From positions 11,276,850 to 11,336,849 of the forward strand of contig NC_134029.1 of the NCBI RefSeq assembly GCF_964204645.1: a stretch of 60,000 nucleotides of DNA, read 5' to 3'. The stretch comes from Tubulanus polymorphus (lineage: Eukaryota > Nemertea > Palaeonemertea > Tubulaniformes > Tubulanidae). The number at the start of each line of letters is the position of its first letter. Positions within the stretch are counted from its first letter, which is position 1. Positions 50,800 through 60,000 of this stretch are shown piece by piece. A program made the translations under genes and the position numbers. A model generated the notes under the pieces. It was not told where the DNA came from. It was given only the letters and a program-made list of their open reading frames with translations, and did not search any database.

Positions 50800-53732
50800 G
50801 GAGACAGTGAGTACCAAACAGAAAAAATTGATGTTAATGAAAATCAATATTATTGTACATATTGTAAAAAATACATTGATAAATCTCATAAAGCACGACA
50901 CGAAAAAACTGCAAACATATAAAAAATGTTTTTGAAAAAAAGATTTTGAAACTCCAGAAAATTCCAATGAAAGAAAAGAACAATTAGAAAATATGAATGT
51001 GGATGAAATAAAATGTGAAGTTTGTAATGAATTTATAGCAAAAAGGAATTATAAAAGACATCTCGAATCGCAAAAACACAAACAAAATTTAAGTAATAAT
51101 GTTTTAGGAACAGATTATTTTGATGATAAACCTAAACAAGTAAAAAAACCAGTTTCAAAAACTAAATCTATTTCAAATAAACCTTATATGGAAAATGTTA
51201 GAAATTATATCGATTCATTAGAAATAAAAGATACAATTGAAATTTTAGAAACATTACGTAGTAAAATTGGTCCTGCAGCTATTATATTTAGATTTCTTAA
51301 AGGTACAACAATAGAAGATTATAGTAAATTTATTGAAATCATGGAAAAAATAATGTATCTCTGGGAAAGTAAGTTTTGTAAAATCAGAAGAAAAATTGGA
51401 TTATAATATTCAAACACACCATGAAGAAATAATTTCAAAAACACAAATAAAAGAGAAATTAGAAAAAATATTTAATGAATTTAAACGTCATATTGAGGAA
51501 AGATATTTTGAGGGTTCTGGTTTAACATTGAATGAAATTATATTTTTAGATTTGAATATTTATAATACAAAAAGGAATAAAGCATCAAAAAGTAATACAA
51601 TGTTTAAAAATGATTCAAACTTTACAACAGAAAAGGATATTAAAGCATCATCTTATATTAAATTACTATTTACAACAAAAGCAGTAATAAATGTTCAAAA
51701 TGAAGATAATGAATCTTTTCTACGGTCAATTATTAGTTGTTTACACCCAACAGAAGATATTACGCATAGTTTTAGAATAACAGATTACCGGAAATACGAA
51801 ACATTATATAAAATTGATCAATATCCTGTAACTATAAAAATGATACCTAAAATAGAAAAAGTTAATAATTTAAAAATTAATGTTTTCGTATTAATGCAAT
51901 TACCAGATACAAAAGGTGAAAATATTAATATTAAAGGTTATACATTAGAAGCTTTGTATTTAACAGAATATTATGATGATGAAAATGTTATAGATTTGTT
52001 ATATTACAAAAAAGATGAAAATGAACATTATATGTGGTTAAAACAAAATGATTTATTCTTTAGAACAGAAAGTGATCATCATCGTAAAATTTATCTATGT
52101 AGAAAATGTTTATCTAAATTTATGACTGAGAATGCGTTACTAAAACATAAAGAATTATGTGATAATAAAGTTTTTTTGAATTTTAAAATTTTTGAATTAA
52201 TAATGCCACCAAAAAAAGATTGTAAGTTGAAATTTACTAATCATAAATTTAAAAATATTGTTCCATTTGTAATTTATGGGGATTTTGAATCGTTGAATAA
52301 AGAATTAACTGATCAAGATAGAAAAGAAATATATAACAAAAAGAAATTATTAAAATCAATGGACAAAGGAAATGAATTAAATGAAGACATAATTCAAGAC
52401 CTACCAATCATAAATACAATTTAAAAAGTTCTTCAAAGAGCTGCTGCTTATGGAATTTATATAAAATCAAATTATCCTGAATTATATCAAAGTCAATATA
52501 TTTCTTTTAGAGGTGAAGATGTAGTAAATGAATTTCTTTGTAGTTGATTTAGAATATCCTGATAACATAAAGTTTAAAACAAGAAACTTACCATATTGCC
52601 CAGAACATTTAGCCGTAGATGATAGTTATTTAAGTGAATACCAGAAGAAAATAAAACCGAAAGATCATGTTTTTATAGAAAAATTAATACTTACTCAAAA
52701 TAATAAATACAATTATATTGTTCATTATACAATGTTAGAATTTTATCTAAAACAAGGAATGAAAGTACATACATATATTGAATTTAATCAATCGAAGTGG
52801 TTAGAAAAATATATAGATTTTAATACTCAACAGAGAACCATATCAAAAACAGATTTTGAAAAAGATTTCTTCAAATTAATGAATAATAGTTTTTATGGAA
52901 AAACATGTGAAAATATTAGAAATAGAAATGATATTGAATTAGTAAATAATTCTGAACGATTAAGATATTTACAATCAAGTCCTAGACATTTAGGAAATAA
53001 AAGATTTGAAGATTATTCAACCGCGGTAAAATTAAAAAGAACGCCAATGAAATTTAATAAACCTATACTCATTGGTTCAACTGTTTTAGAAATATCAAAA
53101 TTATTAATGTATGATTTTTATTATAATGTTTTACAACGACTTTTTGGGGAAAAACATATTGAAATATTATATTTTGATTCTGTAACAGCTGATACCCCAA
53201 TATTATTAAAATATAATGATAGAATGTTGATAAGAAGAATTTCAGAAATAATACATAAACAAAATGAACTTTATATTTCATATGGTGAAAAAGAATTAAT
53301 ACAAATAAATGGATTAATGGATGTTCGGACAAGAAATGGATGGAAAAAATTAAATAATATTATTAGGCATAAAACGAATAAGAAAATTCATAGAGTTAGA
53401 ACTAAATTAGGGTTTGTAGATGTTACTGAAGATCATAGTTTAGTTAAATAAAATGGTGATGAAATAAAACCAACTGATATAAAAAGTTGAGATGAATTAT
53501 TACATAAAAGATTTTATCCGAGAATGAATCATATGTCATTTGATGAAATAATTTATAATATTTATAATAGAGAACCTGAAACATTAGAAAAAAAAAGAAT
53601 ATTTTATCAAAGGATTTTTTATGGGTGATGGTTCAGCAGGTGTTTATAAATATGTTAATTGTACAAAATATTGTTGGTATTTATGTAATCAAGATTTGAA
53701 ATTATTAGAAAGAATTACAACAAGAGGCCCAT
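50797..53732 (+). pseudogene. DNA polymerase B with intein, decayed and truncated (C1)
   Basis: Starts in CTAATAAATGGGAGAC. N-terminal finger YYCTYCKKYIDKSHKARH in a frame ending at 50922; then ECVCNEF-type finger region and the KIGPAAI segment from 50993; then from 51396 a frame with SCLHPTEDITHSFR and exonuclease motif I FVIYGDFES near 52275. A deletion near 52527-52531 removes about 1.2 kb relative to Polinton B, including exonuclease motif II and polymerase motif A. From 52528 the frame has FVVDLEYPD, motif B KLMNNSFYGK at about 52874 and the first half of motif C, YFD, at 53170-53178, where an intein begins. The gene ends in the intein at a host repeat. Confidence 0.88.
53179..53732 (+). 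other. Intein with LAGLIDADG-type endonuclease, in PolB motif C, truncated
   Basis: After YFD the frame reads SVTADTPILLKYNDRM (block A-like N-terminal splicing motif with Ser at position 1) and later FVDVTEDHSLVK (53413-53448), a textbook block B with its TxxH. Stops follow at 53449-53451 and 53488-53490. In a shifted frame from about 53600 comes FIKGFFMGDGSAGVYKY and WYLCNQDLKLLERI, the first LAGLIDADG motif (catalytic Asp codon 53627-53629) with the spacing seen in PolB inteins of large DNA viruses. The second LAGLIDADG motif and C-terminal splice blocks are absent because the element breaks at 53732. In Polinton B the same site is empty (YFDTDS). Confidence 0.85.
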
Positions 53733-53798
53733 GGGCCTTGAAGCATTGGTAGATTATACTGTGGTATTAAGTGGTTATAATGTTTTACATCTGCCGGC
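53733..53798. repeat. Dispersed repeat family 5, second copy at the C1 break
   Basis: Inverted match to 9481-9546 (GGGCCTTGAAGCATTGGTAG). It marks the exact edge of the broken polymerase gene. Confidence 0.65.
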
Positions 53799-53982
53799 AA
53801 ATCTTCTATGACGATGTTGATTGGGAGGACCACAGTAGTATTATTTATGGGATTCCTAAGAAGGGATTCCTGCGTAAAAAAAGCACCCGATTCCTCGGCT
53901 GCTATTTCTGCGAAATACCACCCCAGTAATCGCGCGCTTTTTTCCGCATGAACCCCTTCTTATGAATCCCACATATAATACT

Positions 53983-54330
53983 ACTTTCCGGCGCAGATTT
54001 TTAAAAACGTCGGTTTCCCGCGCGCTATCGCGTATATATACTATTACGTTTTTACGCGCGAACCTATTCGATTGTTCTCCGACTTTCCGGCGCAGATTTT
54101 TAAAAACGTCGGTTTCCCGCGCGCTATCGCGTATATGTTATATTACGTTTTTACGCGCGAACCCATCCGATTGTTCTCCGACTCTTCGGCGCGGATATTC
54201 TGAAAACGTTGTTCGCTCGCTTTTTCCGCGTGATACCCTTATTACGAATTCCGCCTATAATACTACTTTCCGGTGCAGATTTTTGAAAACGTCGGCTTGC
54301 CGCGCGCTTTCTATATGCTATCATCTTTCC
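53983..54330. repeat. Satellite-like tandem repeat, about 99 bp units
   Basis: Two near-identical 99-base units start at 53983 and 54082 with CTTTCCGGCGCAGATTTTTA and contain TTTCCCGCGCGCTATCGCGT. Two diverged units follow at 54181 and 54266. The frame at 53962-54423 is repeat-derived. Confidence 0.8.
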
Positions 54331-55200
54331 AGCGTATTTAATACCTACAATTTCCACATTTTTTTGGTTGGTGGTACTTTGAAATCTTCTTCATATCGAA
54401 ACGAATGCTTACCTTTCCGATAACGAAATCGACGTTTTGAATTAGTCCCAGTTCTAGCATCCGCGATACAAAACGGATCCCAGAACGGATACCAATCTAT
54501 TCAATTACCGTTCGTTCGTCAATCCTTCTCTCCGAAATCGATGTGTTCGTTGATCTTTTCCGACTACAAAATTGATCTTTTAAAATTAGTTTCAGTTGCT
54601 CCAAATCGGTCTATTCACCTGTTCTCCGTAAATCCTTGTCTCGTTTCTTTCCCCGTTATGAAGTCTTACTTTCTTGTGCTCCGACTGTATTTACGCCGCG
54701 TTGATTTATCCAACAACCAATAGCGAAATAAAACCATCCTCGCCGTTTCTTTATCACGCACGCCGGTTGGTTCTATTACGCTTTGGGTGTCTGGTTTTTA
54801 TTTTTTCCATTCTTTTTTTCTTTTTCCTCCTTTTCGATATTATGACATAACACCTATTACAACGAGTACATAACGAGTGATTTTTTTTCCGACAGACATT
54901 TTTTTTTTCAGAGCAGGATAGGATATATAGTTATTATATTCTAACACCGTTAAAACGTACAATATAATCGCATATTTGAAGGATATAATTTTCATTCTGT
55001 GAAATTATAACATTATAACTTATTGATTTTTCAGCTACTATTCCCGCAACGGTTACACATCATTATTCGGCATAACATATATGGCTATTATATTCTAACA
55101 CCGTTAATACTCCGCTAAATAGTTATACATTATTTATGCATGTCGGATAAGATAATATGTTCGAATTCCTTAAAACGTACAATATTAAGACTTTATTGGG
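54331..55200. other. Host non-coding sequence, AT-rich with short direct repeats
   Basis: TATTATATTCTAACACCGTT occurs at about 54935 and 55085, and AAAACGTACAATAT near 54953 and 55172. No gene seen. Confidence 0.5.
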
Positions 55201-55404
55201 GTGATAAATTAGTAGTTTGCATAGAGGGAGGGAAGCCAGAGTTCAGGGCAGTGGCTGAAGTTAGTAAATAACCTACGTAGATGCTTACGTCGCACATAAG
55301 ACACTGAATAGAAGATAGGTGAAAGTGACGTGAGTATCTGCGTAGGGTTGCTGGTTATAGCGGCAGCCTTGAGCTCTGGTATGGCTAGGAAGTAAACAAG
55401 TAAT

Positions 55405-55449
55405 AAACTCGTGACGTATAACATATGTAGAAGTATACGTCACGAGTAA
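55405..55449. repeat. Hairpin with 14 bp perfect arms
   Basis: ACTCGTGACGTATA and its exact complement TATACGTCACGAGT are separated by 13 bases. Confidence 0.8.
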
Positions 55450-55659
55450 CATGAAATAAGATAAAAAGGGAGGGTCAGCACAGTAAGGGGGAGAGAGATG
55501 CTAGAGTGGCGGAGAAGCCTAAAAATACGAGCTGTAGGAAGGAATAAGAATTGTGCGGGAAAATAAAGAAAGAACGTAGACCCACGAGAAGAGTTGTTAT
55601 TATTCCGGAGTCAGAGGGATTAATCGGAGCCAAGAACGACAACACGAGGGGAGAACGCA

Positions 55660-55765
55660 ACGTGGCCCCCACAACAATTGGTTGAGAAACTCAACCCCAC
55701 AACATTGTTGGAGAACCGAAAGCAACCCCACAACATTGGTGGAGAACAGTGGTGTATCCTGCACC
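55660..55765. repeat. Three tandem CCCCACAACATTGGTGGAGA-like units
   Basis: Units of about 33 bases starting near 55665, 55695 and 55727. TTGGTGGAGAAC resembles sequence next to a primer binding site of LTR retrotransposons, so 55200-55790 could be an LTR remnant. No partner LTR was found. Confidence 0.45.
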
Positions 55766-55912
55766 TCTCGCTGCCAAGCGATCGTGTATATTTGGTAGTA
55801 ATTAGAATATGTGGGTTTCATACCAGAGGACGAGAGGACGAGACACCACTCATCACCACAAGTAATTTTTTTCCTAACACTCATCACCACAAGTAATTTT
55901 TTTTCCTAATAA

Positions 55913-56239
55913 ATGGGAGATAGAAAAGCATTCTTAGCAACAATAAATAACAGAATAAAACCAGCAAAAAAACAATTTGAAATAAAAAAGTTAGTTGATG
56001 TTACAAAAGAAATTGAACATAAAATATTGAAATTAGAAGAGATAAAAACTAAATATGGAGAGAAAGTATCAGCTAATTTAAGCTACTGTAATGTTAGTAC
56101 ATCACGAGAATTTAAAGTGTTTTTACCCGATAAATGGGTTTCATTGAGTACAGAGGAATTGAAAGATTTAGTAGGATTTAAAATAATATATCATGGAAAA
56201 AATGAAGACGGTCATCATGATTTAGAAATTGTTGATTAA
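55913..56239 (+). CDS. Small conserved replication-module protein, intact (C2)
   Basis: 108 residues beginning MGDRKAFLATINNRIKPAKK. A beta-rich middle (KVSANLSYCNVSTSREFKVF) is followed by LPDKWVSLSTEELKDL and YHGKNEDGHHDLEI, the signature shared with 40508-40879 in Polinton B. Start in CCTAATAAATGGGAGA, with the CACCACAAGTAATTTTTTTT motif present twice upstream (55855 and 55880). Only gene on the + strand in C2, next to the terminus. A DNA-binding, OB-fold-like role is plausible but not shown. Confidence 0.75.
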   Translation: MGDRKAFLATINNRIKPAKKQFEIKKLVDVTKEIEHKILKLEEIKTKYGEKVSANLSYCNVSTSREFKVFLPDKWVSLSTEELKDLVGFKIIYHGKNEDGHHDLEIVD

Positions 56240-56418
56240 ATAAGAAATAAAAATAATGAATATCTAGAATCCGAAATGACTTATCTGGACAATTTAATTG
56301 CTCCGCATAGATGGTGCCATAAACAGCACCCACACAGTGATAGACAAAAGTAGTGAGATATTCAATTAATATTCAATTAATTAAAAAAATTATTTTTTTT
56401 TGCTTTTTTTCTAAAATA

Positions 56419-56787
56419 TTAATCCATTTTTTTTATTATTAATTTTGGAATTTCAGAAGTATTTTCATTTTTGATAGCAGTTGTTTCAGAATTATTAATA
56501 TCATGAATTTTATTTGATTTCTTATACCAATTACACCCAATCAAAATGAATACAATTACAAATCCAACTGTAAAATATAAATATTTATCAAATATTCTAT
56601 TATCAGAAGGAGTAGAAATAACAATATTTTCACCATTTTTATTAACATTTTTATTACTTATTTTTTCTTTTACAGCTTTTTTATATTCTTGTGATTTAAT
56701 TCCTAATTGTCGAGACCATTCAATTTGTTTCTGAGTTCTCGGTTTTTTCTTCACAGTTAATTCCTTCACTTCTTTCACTTCGCTCAT
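56419..56787 (-). CDS. Single-TM protein, intact (C2)
   Basis: 122 residues: basic N-terminus with KKKPRTQKQIEWSRQL, a transmembrane helix YLYFTVGFVIVFILIGCNWY near 72-91, and an Asn/Glu-rich tail. Homologue of the disrupted genes at 6089 and 30737. Its start lies 68 bases inside the end of protein X (56720-57325), so the two genes overlap in different frames. Start context CTATAATAAATGAG. Function unknown; membrane location is predicted from the helix. Confidence 0.75.
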   Translation of the reverse strand: MSEVKEVKELTVKKKPRTQKQIEWSRQLGIKSQEYKKAVKEKISNKNVNKNGENIVISTPSDNRIFDKYLYFTVGFVIVFILIGCNWYKKSNKIHDINNSETTAIKNENTSEIPKLIIKKMD

Positions 56788-57325
56788 TTATTATAGAAAT
56801 ATTTTTACTTTCAATATTTGAAAATGTTATAACCCCAGTTGATAATAATGTCATAAATCCTCCTAATTGAAATGATAAATATCCAATCCATTTATTTAAT
56901 TCAGTCATAACTAAATAATCATTTTTTAAATCGGAATATAATCTATTTTCATCTTCAATTGGTAGTATATAATTACATAATTTACTATAACCTTTTACTA
57001 CATTTTCTGATATCGCGTCATTAATTTTAGCTGTTCTCGCGGCTTCATAAATCTTAAATAATCTAATAATTTCAACTGATTTCATTGTATCTAATTCATT
57101 ATAAGTTAAATTTTTATCGACAAATTTTTTACATTTTCCAGATGCTATTAATATTTCTAATTGATGTTTACAATAAAGATAATATTCATAATTATTATTT
57201 GTTGTAACATTATTTAAAGCACCATCATCTGGAGTTAATTTTGTTTCTGTTATTCCTAAATCATCTAAAGTTTTTTCAATTGGAACATCACCATTTTTAG
57301 ATTTTATTTTCTTTTCACCTCCCAT
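56720..57325 (-). CDS. Conserved Polinton protein X, intact (C2)
   Basis: 201 residues with EKTLDDLGI near 18, YEYYLYCKHQLEILIASGKC near 48-67, then a helical region, and a hydrophobic segment SFQLGGFMTLLSTGVITF near 150-167. It is the intact reference for the frameshifted genes at 5487 and 30135, and lacks their RHPHGD-type insertion. Starts in TTTATAAATGGG. Overlaps the downstream TM gene. No family recognised; the constant pairing with the TM gene suggests joint function at a membrane. Confidence 0.75.
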   Translation of the reverse strand: MGGEKKIKSKNGDVPIEKTLDDLGITETKLTPDDGALNNVTTNNNYEYYLYCKHQLEILIASGKCKKFVDKNLTYNELDTMKSVEIIRLFKIYEAARTAKINDAISENVVKGYSKLCNYILPIEDENRLYSDLKNDYLVMTELNKWIGYLSFQLGGFMTLLSTGVITFSNIESKNISIINERSERSEGINCEEKTENSETN

Positions 57326-57618
57326 TTATAAAACAAATAAATTAGTTGTGTTGTTGCAACTAGAATTCAACTAGAATGTAATTAGAATTCAACTAGATTA
57401 ACAACCTAGTTGAAATATTGTTGTTTTTGTTTATTTCTTGTTAAATCTAGTTGATTTTTGTTCCAACTACTAACAACTAGAATTCAACTAGAATGTAACT
57501 AGAATTAAACTAGATTAACAAGCTAGTTAAAATATTGTTAAATCTATTTGATTTTTGTTACAACTACTAATAACTAGAATTCAACTAGAATTCAACTAGA
57601 TTAACAAACTAATTGAAT
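57326..57618. repeat. Imperfect tandem repeats of AACTAGAATTCAACTAGA
   Basis: Three units of about 110 bases with AACTAGAATTCAACTAGAAT, AACTAGATTAACAA and inverted TTGTTAATCTAGTTG-like arms between the ATPase and protein X genes. A related TAACTAGCTAGT-rich gap precedes protein X in A and B (5290-5450, 29938-30098), so this spacer is a conserved feature, probably regulatory. Confidence 0.7.
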
Positions 57619-58227
57619 TTAAATAAATTCATATTTAAATGGGTGTTGTAATCTAAATAGTAATTTTGATCTTTTAATATTTTTCAACTTATCCATATAT
57701 TCATTATGTAAATCATGTGGAATAATATCATTTTCCTCAAGTGCATTTTTCATCGATTTTCTATCTTTATTGTAGAATAAAACTAGAAATCTAATGTTTT
57801 CTCTAAAGTCTTTAACAATTGAATTATATTTTTGATTTAAAACCCAAGTTGTTATCCCAAAATGTCTCCCAGAGAAAGCTAAATAGCATAACTCACTTTC
57901 TCTAATTTTTGAATCATGTAAATTTGCACAATCATCTATGATAAATAATGTATTTGATCCTTTATAAATATCAATTGCTATTTTTATACAATTATCTAAA
58001 TTTTCTTTTACTGTTTTAGGATCTAATATAATAAATTTATTATTCCTAGTAATATTTCTATCATAAGTTTGATTAAATTCATATGTTGGACAAAATAATA
58101 CTATATTATCAAAATAGTTTTTGTAAACAGTTTCTAATAAATTTAATATAAAATAAGTTTTTCCACAATTTGTTACACCAGAAATTAACATATTATGAGG
58201 CTCAAATATGAATAATTCCTTATTCAT
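57619..58227 (-). CDS. FtsK/HerA-type DNA packaging ATPase, intact (C2)
   Basis: 202 residues with Walker A SGVTNCGKTYF, Walker B TLFIIDDCA, AFSGRHFGITTWVLNQKYNS and FRENIRFLVLFYNKDRK. Very similar to the B copy (32231-32842), with variation mainly at residues 50-65 and after 165. The start codon directly follows the integrase stop (TATAAATGAA), so the two are a tight pair as in Polinton B. Known family role: genome packaging into capsids. Confidence 0.93.
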   Translation of the reverse strand: MNKELFIFEPHNMLISGVTNCGKTYFILNLLETVYKNYFDNIVLFCPTYEFNQTYDRNITRNNKFIILDPKTVKENLDNCIKIAIDIYKGSNTLFIIDDCANLHDSKIRESELCYLAFSGRHFGITTWVLNQKYNSIVKDFRENIRFLVLFYNKDRKSMKNALEENDIIPHDLHNEYMDKLKNIKRSKLLFRLQHPFKYEFI

Positions 58228-59355
58228 TTATATATTTTTAATTTTACTTGATAATATCGATTCATTGAATTTATCTGGCCATCCAACCCATTTTACTAAA
58301 GAATATTTTTTTCTTTTAATAGTTTTTGTTTTTAATACTTTTTCAATTTTATATTCTTGTTCTAGATTTTCAGTAGTTAAACTTAATTCTTCTTCGTAAA
58401 AGTAGCCATCAACTTCTTCACCATCTAAATCTTCTAATTTATAGACATATGGTTTTGTTGTTATTACCTTTTTTATTTTATATATTTCCCTAGTAAAATT
58501 TCGATCGTATCCTTTGTCAAATATCTTTTTATACTTAGAAATTCTAACATTTTGACCAACTTTAAATTTAGGTTCACCAAAATCATCTATAAGAAATGCT
58601 CCATATAAATTATTCCAAACAATTTCAGCATTTTCAGATTTTCTAGCATCAATAGGTTTCATTCCAATAGAAGAATGATAAGAATTATTATATCCTTCTA
58701 TCAATTTTGGTAAAACATCAATCCATTTAAAAGTATTATTTGCTGTAAAATATTTCCACATTCTTGTTCTTAATGTTCTATTAAATCGTTCAACAACTGC
58801 TGCTTTTTTATCCGATTTTGTTTAAAAATATTTAATATTATGATTATCTAAGAGTTCATGAACTAATGAATTATCAAATTCTTTTCCATCATCAAATTGT
58901 ATTTTTTCTGGTTTTAGTTTATCATCCGAAAGAAATTTTCTTAAAACATTTGATGTTTGTACAGCATCTTTTCTATAAAGTGGGAAGCTCCATACATAAC
59001 GACTAAAAATATCAATTATATTCAATAACCACCAATAATCATCATTATCTTTCTTAACATTTTTCATATCAATTAAATCTCCTTGCCACTGTTGATCTAC
59101 ATAACTTACCATAGTTTTACGAGTTTTATATTTTCTAACAATTTTTTTATGTGTTGTATATGTTGGTTGTTCTAACATAAATTCATTTATATCTTTATAT
59201 TTAACTAAATTTTGTGGGATTATCTTATCTAATTTATCTTGTTTTACTTTACGCCATATATTTTTAGTAGAAGAATAAGCAACCGAACTCTCAGGGTTGT
59301 AATATAAATTTCTTAAATATTGTTCTTTAGTATTAGGAGTTTTCTTACCACCCAT
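58228..59355 (-). pseudogene. DDE integrase with chromodomain, one in-frame stop (C2)
   Basis: Reads open from 59355 except for one TAA at 58822-58824, in the frame of the rest. N-terminus (LRNLYYNPES) then a zinc-less helical region, catalytic core with WQGDLIDM (first Asp), IDIFSRYVWSFPLY, IQFDDGKEF (second Asp) and, after the stop, VVERFNRTLRTRMWKYF (Glu). Then a basic SH3-like part (FKVGQNVRISKYKKIFDKGY) and a chromodomain (KKYSLVKWVGWPDKFNESIL) that could guide insertion to histone-marked chromatin. Total about 375 codons, normal for Polinton integrases. Starts at TATATAAATGGG. Confidence 0.9.
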
Positions 59356-59385
59356 TTATATATCCTTAATTTTAACTTTATATTT

Positions 59386-60000
59386 CTAATATTGAATACT
59401 ATCTAATTGTGAATTTACAATATTTAATTGTGCGTCAGATATAATATAAATGTGCATTTTAAAATTTTTGATTCCTTTATTCTTTTTCATGAATAATTGT
59501 ATTCCATCTTTAGTGTTCTGTAGTTTTTTCCCAGAACCATGTAATGAATTATCCTCTGTTGTTCTAAAATCTAACCATAATGCAAATTTATTACCGGTAT
59601 AATAATCAATTTGATTAATGTTACAATTTTCAAATGATTTTACTTTTTCATTCATAAAATGTTTTCTAATTTCTGGCCATTGATCTATCATTCTCATTCC
59701 TTGACAAAATATTTTATTCGCTATTCCTTCGATAGTTATTTCTACTTTTGTTATTTCAGGATTATAATAATTATCAACATTTATTGCGCCATTAGAATAT
59801 GTTGCAATAGTAAAAAATATTAATATACCTTTAATAGATCTTCTAGGAAAGTTAATATTCTCATTAATTATTTCATCATTTGCATTAATAGTTACAGTTT
59901 TAAATTTATCAATATAATCATATAATAATGAAAATCCTTGATTGTATTGAGTTTGAATTGTGCTAGCAATATTTTCATTAGTTATTGTGTTATATTCTAA
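59386..60000 (-). CDS. Double-jelly-roll major capsid protein, C-terminal part (C2)
   Basis: Open through the window end. From the right edge it carries TIQTQYNQGFSLLYDYIDKF, FPRRSIKGILIFFTIATYSN, KVEITIEGIANKIFCQGMRM and YTGNKFALWLDFRTTED, ending SQLDSIQY at 59386. It aligns along its length with 34014-34640 of Polinton B and lacks the stop found there at 34542. The N-terminal half is beyond the window. Located just upstream of the integrase on the same strand, unlike in Polinton B. Confidence 0.8.
   Translation of the reverse strand, partial: LEYNTITNENIASTIQTQYNQGFSLLYDYIDKFKTVTINANDEIINENINFPRRSIKGILIFFTIATYSNGAINVDNYYNPEITKVEITIEGIANKIFCQGMRMIDQWPEIRKHFMNEKVKSFENCNINQIDYYTGNKFALWLDFRTTEDNSLHGSGKKLQNTKDGIQLFMKKNKGIKNFKMHIYIISDAQLNIVNSQLDSIQY

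Larger units (their letters stand above)
49967..53732 (+). mobile_element. Element C1: Polinton fragment with intein-bearing polymerase
   Basis: Begins AGTAATTGGGAAATGTGGG then TTTCATACCAGAGGGCG, alignable with the end of element C2 at 55797 and with the right end of Polinton B (AGTAATAGGG, TTCATACCAAAGG). Contains the small replication gene, a short foreign tandem repeat and a DNA polymerase gene cut off inside its intein at 53732. No right end is present. Confidence 0.8.
55797..60000. mobile_element. Element C2: Polinton, left part, continuing past the window
   Basis: Starts AGTAATTAGAATATGTGGG then TTTCATACCAGAGGACG, the same end as C1. Gene order from the end: small replication gene (+), then leftward TM protein, protein X, ATPase, integrase, capsid protein. 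The arrangement differs from Polinton B, where X, TM, integrase and ATPase face the capsid genes. Less decayed than B: only one lesion was seen in the genes present. Confidence 0.85.

Noticed and set aside
53962-54423. 153-codon frame with repeated RRRFLKTSVSRALSRI
   Set aside because: The repetition reflects the 99-base satellite unit (length divisible by three), not a repeat protein.
55200-55796. LTR of a retrotransposon
   Set aside because: PBS-like TTGGTGGAGAAC units are present, but no matching second LTR or clear TG...CA ends were found, so only the tandem units are reported.

Overview
The window is nuclear DNA from an animal, most likely a marine invertebrate. The evidence is a spliced host gene with GT-AG introns (the 3' exons of a FIP1L1-like pre-mRNA 3'-end processing factor, + strand, exons between 11719 and 23928), introns packed with dispersed repeats, an interstitial TTAGGG tract, and several integrated virus-like Polinton/Maverick elements. 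I cannot name the species from the sequence.

Layout. (1) 1-8137 is segment A: dispersed repeats, the tail of a BEL/Pao-type retroelement, and the left 4.9 kb of a Polinton that stops abruptly inside its packaging ATPase gene. (2) 8138-24648 is host DNA: dispersed repeats and the last seven recognisable FIP1L1 exons. The 7.4 kb intron 14120-21547 holds a tandem repeat carrying CTCF-like cores, a hAT-like element and a nested MITE. (3) 24649-32785 is segment B, a copy of 1-8137 with one base difference noticed. Here the Polinton continues to its right terminus at 45781. (4) 27895-45781 is Polinton B (about 17.9 kb). Rightward genes (HNH nuclease, a conserved protein X, a one-TM protein, integrase with chromodomain, packaging ATPase) converge on leftward genes (zinc-finger protein, double-jelly-roll major capsid protein, several membrane and coiled-coil proteins, a penton-like protein, a small conserved replication-module protein, and a protein-primed type DNA polymerase B). 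Many genes carry one or two stops or frameshifts, so this is a fairly young fossil. (5) 45782-49966 is host DNA with a TTAGGG tract, a tRNA-like SINE trace, a fold-back element and a 29-bp-arm hairpin. (6) 49967-53732 is element C1, a second Polinton lineage whose DNA polymerase carries a LAGLIDADG intein inserted inside motif C and is cut off within the intein. (7) 53733-55796 is host satellite-like sequence. (8) 55797-60000 is element C2, same lineage, running off the window, with intact X, TM and ATPase genes, an integrase broken by one stop, and the C-terminal part of the capsid gene.

How the genes fit together. DNA polymerase B and the small conserved protein form a replication module. 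In both lineages these two genes share the same upstream sequence, which is unlike that of the other genes. Integrase inserts the element, the ATPase would fill a capsid built from the double-jelly-roll and penton-like proteins, and the small membrane proteins are probably virion or membrane components. Most virion-type genes begin within a TAAATG start context preceded by a T-tract, reminiscent of poxvirus late promoters.

The most unusual points are the intein in an animal-genome Polinton polymerase, with an empty version of the same site in Polinton B; a short palindromic coding repeat inserted in three genes; the palindromic element ends plus an internal relic of an end; the TAAATG motif; and the 8.1 kb duplication flanking the FIP1L1 3' exons.
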